A DNA stretch of 37,976 bases from Candidatus Endomicrobiellum basalitermitum (GTDB lineage: Bacteria; Elusimicrobiota; Endomicrobiia; Endomicrobiales; Endomicrobiaceae), in NCBI GenBank assembly GCA_031282525.1, contig JAITDN010000001.1:1-37976 (forward strand). The letters are read 5' to 3'. Made by a program: the position numbers and the translations under genes. The notes beneath the pieces were generated by a model. The model had not been told where the DNA came from. It saw nothing but the letters and a program-made list of their open reading frames with translations, and did not search any database. Shown here one piece after another: positions 8,862 through 18,900 of this stretch (the stretch's first letter is position 1; every line of letters begins with the position of its first letter).

Positions 8862-9221
8862 ATGAAAAATTCAATAAAAAGATTTGATTATCGTGTAAAA
8901 AGAGTTAGAAATAAAGTTAAGGGAACTCAGAATAGGCCACGTTTGAGTGTTTATCGTGGTCATAAACATATTTATGCGCAAATTATTGATGATGTTGATG
9001 GTATTACTCTTGCATCAGCATCAACACTATCTCCAGAGCTTAAAAAAAAATTAGGTTTTACCAATAATATGTCGGCCGCAAAATCCGTTGGCGATTTAAT
9101 TGCGAAAAAAGCTATTGAAAAAGGTCTAAAACGTATTGTTTTTGACCGCAGAGGATATGAATATACTGGCAAAATTAAAGCTCTTGCAGATGCTGCAAGA
9201 GAAAATGGTTTAGAGTTTTAA
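8862..9221 (+). CDS. rplR: 50S ribosomal protein L18
   Basis: L18 binds 5S rRNA together with L5 and L25. The 119-residue product has [40 protein letters not shown] and [20 protein letters not shown], all conserved. It starts 8 bases after rplF, with AGAGGATTAG overlapping the rplF stop, so coupling is likely. Confidence 0.96.
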   Translation: MKNSIKRFDYRVKRVRNKVKGTQNRPRLSVYRGHKHIYAQIIDDVDGITLASASTLSPELKKKLGFTNNMSAAKSVGDLIAKKAIEKGLKRIVFDRRGYEYTGKIKALADAARENGLEF

Positions 9222-9317
9222 TAGTGTCTTTATTTTCGTAATAAAAATAAGAGTGAGTTGGATAGTATTTAAATATTTGCCTAGAATTATGGCGTGTGGT
9301 TCTGAAGGGAGGACTAA

Positions 9318-9824
9318 TTGACTGAACAATTAATAAGACAACAACAAAGTGATAGTGGTTTAAAAGAGACTGTTGTCACTGTCAATAGGGTTGCAAAAGT
9401 TGTTAAAGGCGGGAAGAGATTTTCTTTAAATGCTTTAGTAGTTGTAGGTGATAGAGCAGGAAAGGTTGGATGTGGGGTTGGCAAAGCTAAGGAAGTGCAA
9501 ACTGCGATAAAGAAAGGTAGCGCGCATGCTTTTAAGCATATGATTCCTGTTCAGCTTAAAGGGAGTACTATTCCTCACGAGGTAATTGGCATTTCAGGAG
9601 CTGGGAAGGTTTTACTGAAACCTTCCGCACCCGGTACTGGTGTTATTGCATGTGAAGCGGTAAGGGCTGTTCTTGAAGCTGTAGGTATAAGAGATATTCT
9701 TACTAAATCAATACGTTCCTCTAATTCTTTTAATGTGGTTTATGCAACGATTGAAGCTCTTAAAGAGCTTCGCTCAAGAGAAGAAATTGCTAAAATTCGA
9801 GGAAAAGAGGTAGCAGAAATATGA
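9318..9824 (+). CDS. rpsE: 30S ribosomal protein S5
   Basis: S5 acts in decoding fidelity and mRNA unwinding. The 168-residue protein has [60 protein letters not shown] and [20 protein letters not shown]. It starts with TTG at 9318, supported by GGGAGGA immediately upstream and the lack of an in-frame ATG near the conserved region. Its stop overlaps the rplO start by four bases (ATGA). No L30 gene intervenes. Confidence 0.96.
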   Translation: MTEQLIRQQQSDSGLKETVVTVNRVAKVVKGGKRFSLNALVVVGDRAGKVGCGVGKAKEVQTAIKKGSAHAFKHMIPVQLKGSTIPHEVIGISGAGKVLLKPSAPGTGVIACEAVRAVLEAVGIRDILTKSIRSSNSFNVVYATIEALKELRSREEIAKIRGKEVAEI

Positions 9825-10270
9825 TAAGTTTGAGTAATTTAAAACCTGCAAAAGGTTCGAAACATAGAAAAAAAATTGTGGGTCGTGGAGTGGGTTCTGG
9901 TCATGGACGAACCTCTACTCGTGGTTGTAAAGGACAAAAAGCGCGTTCAGGTGATGGATCAAAAAAGATAGGTTTTGAAGGTGGGCAGATGCCTATTTTT
10001 AGAAGAATACCCAAAAGAGGTTTTAGTAATAATAAATTTCGTAGAGAATACGAAATTGTCAACATTGAAGAATTAGATAAATTTGATTCTGGGACGAAAG
10101 TTACTCCTCTGTTTTTGAAAAAAGAGGGGCTTGTTAATAAAACGCAATTTGTAAAAATTTTAGGGGATGGCAAAATTACGAAATCTTTAAGTGTGAGTGC
10201 TTCTGCTTTTTCAAAATCTGCGCTTGATAAGATTAAAGCTATTGGTGGCAAGGTTGAAATTATTAAATAA
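9821..10270 (+). CDS. rplO: 50S ribosomal protein L15
   Basis: L15 is a late 50S assembly protein. The 149-residue product has the basic glycine-rich N-terminus with [20 protein letters not shown] and [15 protein letters not shown], then [19 protein letters not shown]. It overlaps rpsE by ATGA, so translation is probably coupled. In many bacteria rpmD lies between these two genes; here there is no room for it. Confidence 0.96.
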   Translation: MISLSNLKPAKGSKHRKKIVGRGVGSGHGRTSTRGCKGQKARSGDGSKKIGFEGGQMPIFRRIPKRGFSNNKFRREYEIVNIEELDKFDSGTKVTPLFLKKEGLVNKTQFVKILGDGKITKSLSVSASAFSKSALDKIKAIGGKVEIIK

Positions 10271-10310
10271 TAAAAATGTGTGCGTATAAAAAAAGCGAGA
10301 ATTTATAGAT

Positions 10311-11660
10311 ATGTTAAAAGATTTTGTCGATATGTTTAAAATACCGCAACTTCAGAAGAAAGTTTTCTTTACATTGCTTGTGATTGTTGCTTATAGAATA
10401 GGAACCGTGATTCCAATTCCAGGTATTAATATAGAAGCGGTAAAATCAATGTTTGCGGCACAGAAAAATGGTTTTCTGGATTTTTTAAATATGTTTTCAG
10501 GTGGTGCTCTTAGTAGAATGTCCATTTTCTCTCTTGGTATTATGCCATATATTAATGCGTCTATTATAATGAGTCTAATACAGGGTGTCCACGTAATTCC
10601 TTATTTAGATAAGCTTGCAAAAGAAGGTGAACACGGCAGAAAGAAACTCTCAAAAATTACAAAATTAATGACACTAGTAATTGGCACAATACATTCCTTT
10701 GGTTTGACAATGGCGCTGACTAAAATGTCTGCACCGGCAAGGATGTGTTTAGTTATTGACCCATCGTCATCATGGTTTATATTAACGATTACTACTCTTG
10801 TTACAGGAACAATTTTGATTTTGTGGCTTGGCGAACAAATTACGGAAAGGGGAATAGGAAACGGTGTTTCTATTATAATTTTTGTAGGTATTGTGGAAAG
10901 ACTTCCGCATGCAGTAATAAGTATTGTAAAACTTGTAAATATGGAAGAACTTTCAATTTTGTTTGTTTTAATACTTGCTTTTATTGTTATAGGAGTTTTA
11001 ATTTTGGTTGTTTGGGTTGAAACCGCACAAAGAAGGATTCCTATTCATTATGCTAAAAAAGTTGTCGGTAGAAAAATGTATTATGGAGGGCAGGTGTCTT
11101 TTTTACCTATAAAAGTTGACCAATCCGGAGTTATTGCCGTAATATTTTCAATGTCCATTTTATCTGTTCCTTTGGTCTTAGCTCAATTTACTCCAAACTG
11201 GACGATATGGAATTTTCCCTTGACGAAAAAAATTGAACAATGGTTTACCAACGGTTCTGCAATACATAGTTTAATTTATGTATCTTTTATTATTTTCTTT
11301 TGTTATTTTTATAATTCCATATCTTTTAATCCTAAAGAACTGGCGGAAAATATGAAGAAGTCGGCTGCTTTCATCCCTGGTATAAGACCAGGTGAACCCA
11401 CTTCTATATATATACAAAAAGTCTTGGAGAGAATTACTCTTAGCGGTGCACTATTTATTGCTTCTTTAGCTGTTTTGCCTGACTATTTGAGAGCAGCAAA
11501 AGTTCCCTTTTTTTTTGGGGGGACGTCATTACTTATTGTAATAGGTGTTTCATTGGATACTATTGGACAGATAGAATCGCATCTTATTATGCGCCATTAT
11601 GAAGGATTTGTTAATAAAGATGGTAGTAGGATAAAAGGAAGATGGTTTAACGTAAAATAA
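10311..11660 (+). CDS. secY: Protein translocase subunit SecY
   Basis: SecY is the channel of the SecYEG translocon in the inner membrane. The 449-residue product has about ten hydrophobic segments. TM1 includes VIVAYRIGTVIPIPGIN, and a plug-like region FLDFLNMFSGGALSRMS follows. The cytoplasmic loops carry AKKVVGRKMYYGGQVSFLPI and GIRPGEPTSIYIQKVLERIT, which contact SecA and the ribosome. It follows rplO in the usual spc position. An overlapping 82-residue frame at 10772 is a shadow. Confidence 0.97.
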   Translation: MLKDFVDMFKIPQLQKKVFFTLLVIVAYRIGTVIPIPGINIEAVKSMFAAQKNGFLDFLNMFSGGALSRMSIFSLGIMPYINASIIMSLIQGVHVIPYLDKLAKEGEHGRKKLSKITKLMTLVIGTIHSFGLTMALTKMSAPARMCLVIDPSSSWFILTITTLVTGTILILWLGEQITERGIGNGVSIIIFVGIVERLPHAVISIVKLVNMEELSILFVLILAFIVIGVLILVVWVETAQRRIPIHYAKKVVGRKMYYGGQVSFLPIKVDQSGVIAVIFSMSILSVPLVLAQFTPNWTIWNFPLTKKIEQWFTNGSAIHSLIYVSFIIFFCYFYNSISFNPKELAENMKKSAAFIPGIRPGEPTSIYIQKVLERITLSGALFIASLAVLPDYLRAAKVPFFFGGTSLLIVIGVSLDTIGQIESHLIMRHYEGFVNKDGSRIKGRWFNVK

Positions 11661-11669
11661 AACACAATT

Positions 11670-12299
11670 ATGAATTTTATACTTTTAGGTCCTCCGGGTG
11701 CAGGTAAAGGAACTCAAGCAAAGAATGTTATCAAAAATTTTAATATGTTACATTTCTCTACAGGAGATATGCTTAGAGAAGGAAAGAAGCTGGACAAAAC
11801 TATAAATAAATTCCTTTTGTCAGGTCGCCTTGTACCGGATGAAATGGTTATTAATATTATAAAAAAAAGATTTGAAAGAGATGATATAAAAAAAGGATTT
11901 CTTTTAGATGGATTTCCAAGAAATTTGAGACAAGCTGAGCAATTGGACTTGATACTTGAGAGTAAAAATATAAAAATAGATAAAGTTTTTTTTATGGATA
12001 TAGGGTTTGATGAAGCAATTAATAGAATAACTGGAAGAAGGGTTTGTGAATGTGGGGCTAGTTATCATATAACAATGTTGCCTCCGAAAAAAATTGGAAT
12101 ATGTGATTATTGCGAGGCTGATTTAATTCAAAGAGATGATGATAAAGAAAATGTTATCAGAGATAGATTTACTGTTTATGAAAAGGAAATTGAGCCTTTA
12201 ATTAAATATTATAAGAAAATAAAATTGCTTGTTTTAATAGATGGGTTAAAAGATGAAAAAGATGTATTTAAACAAATAAGTAGTTATATTTTACAATGA
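11670..12299 (+). CDS. adk: Adenylate kinase, zinc-containing LID
   Basis: Catalyses ATP + AMP = 2 ADP in the cytoplasm. The P-loop is [10 protein letters not shown] at residues 7-16; STGDMLRE and [14 protein letters not shown] are the AMP-binding elements, and [14 protein letters not shown] closes the fold. The LID carries C126-X-C128 and C145-X2-C148, a structural zinc site as in Gram-positive and several other lineages but not E. coli. It has 209 residues. The gene starts 10 bases after secY, the common secY-adk-map order. Confidence 0.97.
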   Translation: MNFILLGPPGAGKGTQAKNVIKNFNMLHFSTGDMLREGKKLDKTINKFLLSGRLVPDEMVINIIKKRFERDDIKKGFLLDGFPRNLRQAEQLDLILESKNIKIDKVFFMDIGFDEAINRITGRRVCECGASYHITMLPPKKIGICDYCEADLIQRDDDKENVIRDRFTVYEKEIEPLIKYYKKIKLLVLIDGLKDEKDVFKQISSYILQ

Positions 12300-12388
12300 A
12301 AAAAATATAATATATTTAGTGTATTATTTGTTAATTTAAAAATCTGTGGGGAATTTTTTTCTGTTTTATAAAAAAAGAGAGGATAAAG

Positions 12389-13171
12389 TTGTTTTTTAAG
12401 AAACAAAATATAGAATTAAAAACAGCAAGAGAAATTGAAAAGATAAGAGTTGCGAGTAAAGCTGTAGGAGAAATTTTACAAAAGCTTTACGATGTAATAA
12501 AGTCTGGGATAACAACTAAGGATATAGATGTTTTTTCTGAGGAGTATATAAGATCATTGAAAATGGTACCGGCATTTTTAGGAGTTAAAGGTGTAAGTTA
12601 TCCTTTTCCATCGTCAACATGTGTATCAATAAATGATGAAGTGGTGCACGGAATTCCGAATGCTTCTCGTGTGCTTAAGGATGGAGATATAGTTTCTGTA
12701 GATGTCGGAGTAATTTATGAGGGTTATTATAGTGACGCAGCAAGAACATATGCAATTGGAAGCGTTTCTAGTATAGCAAATAAGCTTATTAATATCACTG
12801 AGGCGTCTTTGAATCAAGGCATTGCAGAGGCATTATCTGGAAAAAGACTTGGTGATATTTCTTATGCAATACAAAAGACTGTAGAAGATGTTGGGTTTTC
12901 AGTTGTGAGAGATTTTGTTGGTCATGGAATTGGAAGATGTTTGCATGAAGAGCCTCAGATTCCAAATTTTGGAAAACCTAATATGGGTATCAGATTGCTT
13001 CCAGGTATGGTACTAGCAATAGAGCCTATGGTTAATGTTGGGGGCTATGAAGTTTGCACAGTAGTGGATAACGATTGGACTGTTGTTACGAAAGACGGTA
13101 GTTTGAGTGCACATTTTGAACATACTATTGCAATAATGGAAGATGGTTGTGAAATTTTAACAAAGGTATAA
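12389..13171 (+). CDS. map: Methionine aminopeptidase type I
   Basis: Removes the initiator methionine from nascent proteins, next to adk as in many spc operons. The dimetal ligands are all present: D105, D116, H179 (in GHGIGR), E212 (in AIEPM) and E244 (in HFEHTIAI). The product has 260 residues and no N-terminal extension of the SH3 or zinc type. The start is TTG at 12389, with AGAGAGGA about eight bases upstream; the nearest in-frame ATG lies well inside the fold. Its stop is one base from infA. Confidence 0.96.
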   Translation: MFFKKQNIELKTAREIEKIRVASKAVGEILQKLYDVIKSGITTKDIDVFSEEYIRSLKMVPAFLGVKGVSYPFPSSTCVSINDEVVHGIPNASRVLKDGDIVSVDVGVIYEGYYSDAARTYAIGSVSSIANKLINITEASLNQGIAEALSGKRLGDISYAIQKTVEDVGFSVVRDFVGHGIGRCLHEEPQIPNFGKPNMGIRLLPGMVLAIEPMVNVGGYEVCTVVDNDWTVVTKDGSLSAHFEHTIAIMEDGCEILTKV

Positions 13172-13172
13172 A

Positions 13173-13391
13173 ATGCTTAAAGAAGATAAAATTATTGTTG
13201 AAGGAAAAATTGTAGAATCTCTACCGAATGCTATGTTTAGAGTAGAAATTGATGGTAAGCATATGATTTTAGCACATATGTGTGGCAAAATGAGGATGAA
13301 CTATATAAAAATTCTTCCTGGGGATAAAGTAAAAGTTGAACTTTCACCTTACGATTTAACAAGAGGTAGAATAACGTATAGAGAAAAATGA
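13173..13391 (+). CDS. infA: Translation initiation factor IF-1
   Basis: IF-1 occupies the 30S A site during initiation. The 72-residue OB-fold protein has [40 protein letters not shown] and [20 protein letters not shown], which match the family strongly. It begins one base after the map stop. rpmJ follows after about 94 bases. Confidence 0.97.
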   Translation: MLKEDKIIVEGKIVESLPNAMFRVEIDGKHMILAHMCGKMRMNYIKILPGDKVKVELSPYDLTRGRITYREK

Positions 13392-13485
13392 AAATTAGTT
13401 TGGAATCTAAGAAATAAATGAAATTAGGAATAATTGATTTATAGTTAGTATTATATAATAATATATAGAAATAATGGAGTATAAG

Positions 13486-13599
13486 ATGAAAGTTAGGGCA
13501 TCTGTGAAACCAATTTGTCAAAAATGTAGAATAATAAAACGTGCGGGCGTTTTAAGAGTAACCTGTTCGAATCCAAAACACAAACAGAGGCAAGGATAG
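13486..13599 (+). CDS. rpmJ: 50S ribosomal protein L36, zinc-binding form
   Basis: A short 37-residue gene: it begins [19 protein letters not shown] and ends with [12 protein letters not shown]11, C14, C27 and H32 form the zinc knuckle of the C+ form of L36, which binds 23S rRNA. TGGAG lies nine bases before the ATG. Its place between infA and rpsM is the classical alpha-operon order. Confidence 0.95.
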   Translation: MKVRASVKPICQKCRIIKRAGVLRVTCSNPKHKQRQG

Positions 13600-13693
13600 T
13601 TAGTTTGTAAAAGAAATATCTTGGTCCATTATTTTTTTAATATTCTTATGATGTAAACAAAAAATAGGTGTACAAAATTCGGAGGACAGATAA

Positions 13694-14086
13694 ATGGCTC
13701 GTGTAGCTGGAGTGGATTTGCCGAAAAACAAAAAACTTGGTATAGCATTAAGATATATTTATGGTATCGGACCTGCCGTATCAAACGAAATTATTGCAGT
13801 GCTTTCTTTAGATCCTACTAAGATAGTTAAGGACTTGACGGAAGAGGAAGTTAATAAAATAAACAACCTTATATCAAAAAACTTAAAGGTTGAAGGGGAT
13901 CTCAGAAGAGAAATTCAGTCAAATATCAAACGGCTTATAGAAATAGGAAGCTATAGAGGGTCACGTCACAGAAAAAGTCTTCCTGTAAGAGGGCAAAGAT
14001 CTAGAACTAATGCGCGTACAAGACGAGGGAAGAGGAAAACTGTAGGATCTGGTAAGAGGACTCCGATGCCTGGTAAAAAAGGATAG
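13694..14086 (+). CDS. rpsM: 30S ribosomal protein S13
   Basis: S13 sits in the 30S head and contacts P-site tRNA and L5. The 130-residue product starts [20 protein letters not shown], then [13 protein letters not shown]. The C-terminus has the basic [20 protein letters not shown] and [13 protein letters not shown] tail. The ribosome site is CGGAGGAC. rpsK follows after 107 bases. Confidence 0.97.
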   Translation: MARVAGVDLPKNKKLGIALRYIYGIGPAVSNEIIAVLSLDPTKIVKDLTEEEVNKINNLISKNLKVEGDLRREIQSNIKRLIEIGSYRGSRHRKSLPVRGQRSRTNARTRRGKRKTVGSGKRTPMPGKKG

Positions 14087-14193
14087 GTTTGATTTGTAAG
14101 AAGAAGTAAGATTGTCCATATTTTATAATAAGTTGATTTTTAAGTGAATAGTTTATAGTTTTATAGATATGTTTTAAGATACACGGAGGAAGT

Positions 14194-14583
14194 ATGGCGG
14201 AAGTGAAAAGAAGTGGGTCTAAAAAGAAAAGATATGTCGGTGGAGTAGCAAAAGCTTATATATTGTCAACATTTAATAATACTATTGTTAACATAACGGA
14301 TGAAAAAGGGAATACTTTAACTTGGGCATCAGCAGGCGGTTCTGGATTTAAAGGCACCAAAAAAGGTACTCCTTTTGCGGCACAGATGACTGCTGTTGCA
14401 GTGGGTAAAAGAGCTTTGGATATGGGTGTAAAGCAGGTTACAGTTTTTGTAAATGGTCCAGGGCCTGGTAGAGAAACGGCTATAAGAGGTTTGCAGGGTT
14501 CAGGTCTTGGAATAACTGCTATAAAAGATATTACCCCTGTTCCTCACGATGGATGTCGTCCTTCAAAACTCAGAAGAGTATAA
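14194..14583 (+). CDS. rpsK: 30S ribosomal protein S11
   Basis: S11 lies on the 30S platform near the mRNA exit. The 129-residue product has [40 protein letters not shown] and the C-terminal [25 protein letters not shown] precedes the ATG. The spacer to rpsD is 245 bases and contains a hairpin. Confidence 0.97.
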   Translation: MAEVKRSGSKKKRYVGGVAKAYILSTFNNTIVNITDEKGNTLTWASAGGSGFKGTKKGTPFAAQMTAVAVGKRALDMGVKQVTVFVNGPGPGRETAIRGLQGSGLGITAIKDITPVPHDGCRPSKLRRV

Positions 14584-14687
14584 CGTAAATTTAAAGATAT
14601 AAAAATTAGTGTTATTATTATATGTATTGTTTTTAGGATTTTCTGGTATTAGTAAAATAATATTCAATTTTTATAAATAGGGTTTTG

Positions 14688-14713
14688 TTCCTCTTAATTT
14701 ATTTTAAGAGGGA
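14688..14713 (+). terminator. Stem-loop upstream of rpsD (possible terminator or attenuator)
   Basis: In the 245-base rpsK-rpsD spacer, CCTCTTAA at 14690-14697 pairs perfectly with TTAAGAGG at 14704-14711 around a TTTATT loop. Two further outer pairs are possible. A T-rich stretch follows a few bases later (14717-14732), so partial termination is plausible. S4 (rpsD) is the autoregulator of this operon in other bacteria, so a leader role is also possible. The spacer holds nothing else that I recognise. Confidence 0.45.
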
Positions 14714-14828
14714 AGTTATTTTTGTTTATTTTACATCTTGATAGTTTTTAGTATTTATAAAGTGAAGAATAAAAAAATATATGAAACAGTTAAGTTAATT
14801 GGTTGTAAACCTTGGAGGATTATGATAA

Positions 14829-15455
14829 ATGTCACGTTATTTAGGGTCAGTATGTAAGTTATGTCATCGTGAAAAGGAAAAACTTTTTCTTAAAGGCGAA
14901 AAATGTTCTACAAATTGTACTTTTGAGAGAAAAAGAGGTAAGAATGGTCGAGGTCAACATAGTTTTGCAAAAACGAAAGCATCTGATTATGCAAAACACT
15001 TACGTGAGAAGCAAAAAGCACGGAGAGTGTACGGTTTAACTGAGGAGCAATTTAGTCATTATTATAAAATAGCAGAAAAAATGAAAGGTTCTACTGGTGA
15101 TAACTTGATTAAACTTCTTGAGTTAAGGCTTGATAATGTGGTTTATCGTTTAGGACTTGCTTCATCTAAGAAAATGGCAAGGCAGATCGTAAATCATGGA
15201 AATGTTTTGGTTAATGAAAAGAAAATAGATGTGCCACGTTATCAGTTAAAAATTGGTGATGTTGTAACAATTCCTGAAAAATATAAAGCAAATGTGGTCA
15301 TAAAAAAACTTATTGAGAAAACGACGTCAAATGTTCCCACATGGCTTAGTTTTGATAAAAACAAAATTGTAGGCAAAATTGTAGGTAGCCCGCTTGTCGC
15401 CGAAATTTCTCATTCTATAAACAGCCAACTTATTGTTGAATACTATTCAAAATAA
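14829..15455 (+). CDS. rpsD: 30S ribosomal protein S4, zinc-binding form
   Basis: S4 is a primary 16S-binding protein and often the alpha-operon repressor. The 208-residue product carries C9-X2-C12 and C26-X3-C30 at the N-terminus, the zinc (C+) form. The S4 RNA-binding domain has LELRLDNVVYRLGLASSKKM and ARQIVNHGNVLVNEKKIDVP. TTGGAGG precedes the ATG. rpoA follows after 40 bases. Confidence 0.97.
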   Translation: MSRYLGSVCKLCHREKEKLFLKGEKCSTNCTFERKRGKNGRGQHSFAKTKASDYAKHLREKQKARRVYGLTEEQFSHYYKIAEKMKGSTGDNLIKLLELRLDNVVYRLGLASSKKMARQIVNHGNVLVNEKKIDVPRYQLKIGDVVTIPEKYKANVVIKKLIEKTTSNVPTWLSFDKNKIVGKIVGSPLVAEISHSINSQLIVEYYSK

Positions 15456-15495
15456 ACTAACAGCTAGAATACTTGTTAAATGAGGTTATAAATAA

Positions 15496-16470
15496 ATGAA
15501 AGCCCCGGATTTAGAAAGATTACGTAAACTCATTTTAGATGAAGAAACTGCTACGAAATTTTATGGTCGTTTTACTGCAGAACCTTTTGATCGCGGTTAT
15601 GGTCATACTATAGGCAATTCGTTGAGAAGAATTTTACTTTCAAGTCTTGAAGGAGCAGCTATTACTTCCGTAAAAATTGCGGGAGCTTTGCATGAATTTG
15701 CAGTTTTAAAAGGTGTTAAGGAGGATATTGCTCATATTATTTTAAATTTGAAAAAAATAAGAGTTAAACTTCATTCCTCAAAGCCAGAAGTACTTTATTT
15801 AAAAATCAAAAAGAATGGGAAAGTGACTGCAAAAGACATTGAACCTAGGGCAGGCATCGAAATAATGAATCCTGAACAAGAAATTGCGAATATTGATGCC
15901 GGAACACTACTTGAGATGGAATTAGAAGTTTCTTTGGGGAAAGGATATGTTCTTGCGGAAGAAATAAAATCAAGCAATAATTATTCTGTTGGTACTATAG
16001 CGATTGACTCATTATTTTCTCCAGTAGTAAAAGTAAATTACGAGGTTGAAAATACACGTGTGGAGCAGATTCTCAACTACGATAGACTCGTTATTGAGAT
16101 ATGGACAGATGGGACTATATCTCCTAAGGATGCTTTGGCTCAATCGGCAAATATATTGGAGAAGACTCTCGTGACTTTTACTGGGGGGGTAATTGATTCT
16201 GTTGATATTGCTGACAAAGAAATTTATGAAAATAAAGACGATAAAATTTTCAATCAGTCGATAAGTGTTATGGATCTCTCCACTAGAACGTTAAACGGTT
16301 TAAAAAACGCTGGCATTATGACTATAGAAGATATTGTTAAGTTGAATGAAAAAAATATATTGGATCTTGACAATTTCGGGAAGCGTTCACTTGAAGAAGT
16401 TAAGGATAAACTTGAAAGATTGAATTTATCGCTTGGAATGAAAATTGGTAAGGGGGGAGTAGAGGAATGA
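15496..16470 (+). CDS. rpoA: RNA polymerase alpha subunit
   Basis: Alpha dimerises to nucleate RNA polymerase assembly, and its C-terminal domain binds UP elements and activators. The 324-residue product has EPFDRGYGHTIGNSLRRILL and SSLEGAAITSVKI in the N-terminal domain. The alpha-CTD is intact, with LSTRTLNGLKNAGIMTIEDI and the NFGKRSLEEVKDKL helix. It overlaps rplQ by four bases (ATGA). Confidence 0.97.
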   Translation: MKAPDLERLRKLILDEETATKFYGRFTAEPFDRGYGHTIGNSLRRILLSSLEGAAITSVKIAGALHEFAVLKGVKEDIAHIILNLKKIRVKLHSSKPEVLYLKIKKNGKVTAKDIEPRAGIEIMNPEQEIANIDAGTLLEMELEVSLGKGYVLAEEIKSSNNYSVGTIAIDSLFSPVVKVNYEVENTRVEQILNYDRLVIEIWTDGTISPKDALAQSANILEKTLVTFTGGVIDSVDIADKEIYENKDDKIFNQSISVMDLSTRTLNGLKNAGIMTIEDIVKLNEKNILDLDNFGKRSLEEVKDKLERLNLSLGMKIGKGGVEE

Positions 16471-16820
16471 TAAAAACTTATAATGGGAGTAAACTTGGTA
16501 TTACAAGTTCGCATAAAAAAGCTTTACTTCGCAATTTAGCGACTAGTTTATTTCTCCATGAAAAAATAACGACTACGCTTCCTAAAGCGAAAGAACTTGC
16601 AAGTTATTCTGAAAAACTTATAACAAAAGCTAAAAAATCTAATTTAAGTGCTATACGAGCACTATATGGTGAAATAAATGATAAAGATGTTGTGAAAAAA
16701 GTTTTTGATGTTTTAGTTCCACGATATAAAGAAAGACATGGTGGCTATACTCAGATTTTTAAATTGGGATTTAGACGTGGAGATAGTTCGAAAATTGCCG
16801 TAATAAAATTAGTGAATTAA
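16467..16820 (+). CDS. rplQ: 50S ribosomal protein L17
   Basis: L17 lies near the tunnel exit. The 117-residue product has SSHKKALLRNLATSLFLHEK, then ITTTLPKAKELASYSEKLIT and a GGYTQIFKLGFRRGDSSKIA ending. The start ATG overlaps the rpoA stop, implying coupling. It ends the ribosomal cluster; no intrinsic terminator is visible in the 125 bases before mreB. Confidence 0.96.
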   Translation: MIKTYNGSKLGITSSHKKALLRNLATSLFLHEKITTTLPKAKELASYSEKLITKAKKSNLSAIRALYGEINDKDVVKKVFDVLVPRYKERHGGYTQIFKLGFRRGDSSKIAVIKLVN

Positions 16821-16945
16821 AGTTTTTATTTTGGGATTTGAAATGTTAAATATTGATTCGATTGTAAGAATGGCCATTGGTTACTGTTTTTAATTTAATT
16901 GTGATGTATTTTGTTTTTTTAGATTAGTTTTTTTTGAGGTGATAA

Positions 16946-17974
16946 ATGTTGTTCAACTATATTTTGGGATTATTTTCGAACGATATGGGCATAGATCTTG
17001 GAACAGCTTCAGTGCTTGTTTTCATTAAGGGGCAAGACATCGTCTTGAGAGAACCTTCTGTTGTAGCTATGGAGCGAGATACTAAGCGCGTTTTAGCTAT
17101 TGGTAAAGAAGCAAAAAAAATGTTGGGTAAGACTCCTACGAATATTGTTGCTGTGAGACCTTTGAGAAATGGCGTTATTGCAGATTTTGAAGCGACTGAA
17201 AGGATGATAAGGTACTTTATAAAAAAAGTTCACAAGAAAAGAACATTACTTCATCCTAGGGTGGTTATAGGTGTTCCTTCTGGGATTACCGAAGTTGAAA
17301 GAAGGGCTGTTAGAGAATCCGCAGAACAGGCTGGGGCTAGGGAAGTTCATCTTATTGACGAACCTATGGCAGCAGCTATTGGCGCAGGTGTTCCTATTCA
17401 AGAACCTCAAGGAAGTATGATAGTTGATATAGGCGGAGGCACGACTGAAGTTGCTGTTATATCATTGGGAGGTATGGTTGTTGCGAAGTCACTTGAAGTT
17501 GCCGGTGATAAAATGGACGAATCTTTAATTCAATATTTTAGGCGTAAAAGTAATCTTACAATAGGTGAAAATACGGCGGAAGAAGTTAAAATAAGAATAG
17601 GTTCTGCATTCTCTCTTGAAAAAGAAATATCAATTGATGTAAAAGGTAGGAACCTTCTTACAGGGCTTCCTAAGACAGTTAGTATTAACTCAGAAGAAGT
17701 TAGAGTTGCGTTGTCGGATCCTATTAAGAAGATAATAGAGGTTATAAGGAACGTTCTTGAAGAAACTCCAGCAGAACTCGCTGCTGACCTTGTTGATCGT
17801 GGAATAATATTAAGTGGTGGAGGTTCTCTTATAAAAGGACTTCCGGAACTTTTGTCGAAAGAAACAGAACTTCCTGTAAAACGTGCGGATGATCCACTTA
17901 CATGTGTAGTGAGGGGAACAGGTGCATATCTAGAAGAGTTAGATAATATAAAAAATTCTAAAAAAAAAATATAA
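16946..17974 (+). CDS. mreB: Rod-shape determining protein MreB
   Basis: MreB is the bacterial actin that organises lateral wall synthesis under the inner membrane. The 342-residue product has an N-terminal hydrophobic stretch, then the nucleotide-binding motifs: [13 protein letters not shown] (phosphate 1), [19 protein letters not shown] (phosphate 2) and [18 protein letters not shown] (adenosine). GAGGTG precedes the ATG. It heads the mreBCD-mrdA-rodA cluster. Confidence 0.97.
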   Translation: MLFNYILGLFSNDMGIDLGTASVLVFIKGQDIVLREPSVVAMERDTKRVLAIGKEAKKMLGKTPTNIVAVRPLRNGVIADFEATERMIRYFIKKVHKKRTLLHPRVVIGVPSGITEVERRAVRESAEQAGAREVHLIDEPMAAAIGAGVPIQEPQGSMIVDIGGGTTEVAVISLGGMVVAKSLEVAGDKMDESLIQYFRRKSNLTIGENTAEEVKIRIGSAFSLEKEISIDVKGRNLLTGLPKTVSINSEEVRVALSDPIKKIIEVIRNVLEETPAELAADLVDRGIILSGGGSLIKGLPELLSKETELPVKRADDPLTCVVRGTGAYLEELDNIKNSKKKI

Positions 17975-18060
17975 ATTAACTAGTAATTTTCTAAAAGTTA
18001 TTTGGCTAGAGCAAAAGGGTTAATTTATAAGTGCGTTTGCTTGCACTAGGTTTTTATAAA

Positions 18061-18900
18061 ATGTCTCAACGCCGAAAGACAAAATATGAAAATATAATAT
18101 TTTTAATTCTTCTTTTAATTAGTTTTTCTTTTATAATTGGAAGGTTTACTTCTACCGTAAGGCTTATAAAAAATCTTATCTATTGTTTTTCTTACTCAAA
18201 TCTTAATTTAACAAATTATATTTTTTATCCCTCAGGAAATTTTACAAACGATATTAAATCTATTATTTATATGCGTTATGAAAATATTGCATATAAACAA
18301 AAGAATCGAGAATTAACTGATAAACTTCGCAATTATGATACTATGCTTAGAGAGTATAATAATTTGTCAAAGCTTTTAAAATTAACAAAAGTGAAGAATA
18401 CTGTATCTTTGTTTGCTAGAATTTCTATTAGAGATCCAAATAAATGGTATAGATGGTTTATAATAAATAAGGGCCAAAAGGATGGTTTATATAATGAACT
18501 CCCAGTATTAATGTTTAATAAGAAAAAGGATACGCTCTGTGCTGTTGGTAGGATAGTAGAAACATATAGGTCTTCATCTAAAGTGGCTTTGATAACAAAT
18601 GCAGCTTATGCTTTACCTGTGGAAATTAAGAATAAAGGCGTTAATTGTCTTGCTGAAGGATTTGATTCAAACTTGTTGAGAATTACTTATATTCCTCGCG
18701 ATGCGGATATTAAAGCTGGCGATGAAGTTGTTGTAAGCGAATTAAGCTCTGTTTTTCAAAAAGATACACCTGTAGGTATTATTACTGATATATCAGAAAA
18801 ATCATCTGTAGATTTTAAAACTGCTACGGCTAAGGTTTTTTTTGAGATTGATACTATTTATGAGGCAGTTATTATTCTCATTCCTGAAATAAAAATATGA
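18061..18900 (+). CDS. mreC: Rod-shape determining protein MreC
   Basis: MreC is a bitopic inner-membrane protein whose periplasmic beta domain bridges MreB/MreD and PBP2. Starting at ATG 18061 gives 279 residues: MSQRRKTKYEN, one transmembrane helix, a coiled-coil-like stretch (NRELTDKLRNYDTMLREYNN), then the beta domain with RDPNKWYRWFIINKGQKDGL and ITYIPRDADIKAGDEVVVSE. A GTG at 18031 in the same frame (ribosome site AAAGGG about 11 bases upstream) would add ten residues, and I cannot exclude it. The stop overlaps mreD by ATGA. Confidence 0.93.
   Translation: MSQRRKTKYENIIFLILLLISFSFIIGRFTSTVRLIKNLIYCFSYSNLNLTNYIFYPSGNFTNDIKSIIYMRYENIAYKQKNRELTDKLRNYDTMLREYNNLSKLLKLTKVKNTVSLFARISIRDPNKWYRWFIINKGQKDGLYNELPVLMFNKKKDTLCAVGRIVETYRSSSKVALITNAAYALPVEIKNKGVNCLAEGFDSNLLRITYIPRDADIKAGDEVVVSELSSVFQKDTPVGIITDISEKSSVDFKTATAKVFFEIDTIYEAVIILIPEIKI

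Noticed and set aside
13434-13459. TTGATT and TATAAT before rpmJ as a promoter
   Set aside because: The hexamers are only 14 bases apart, too close for a sigma70-type promoter.
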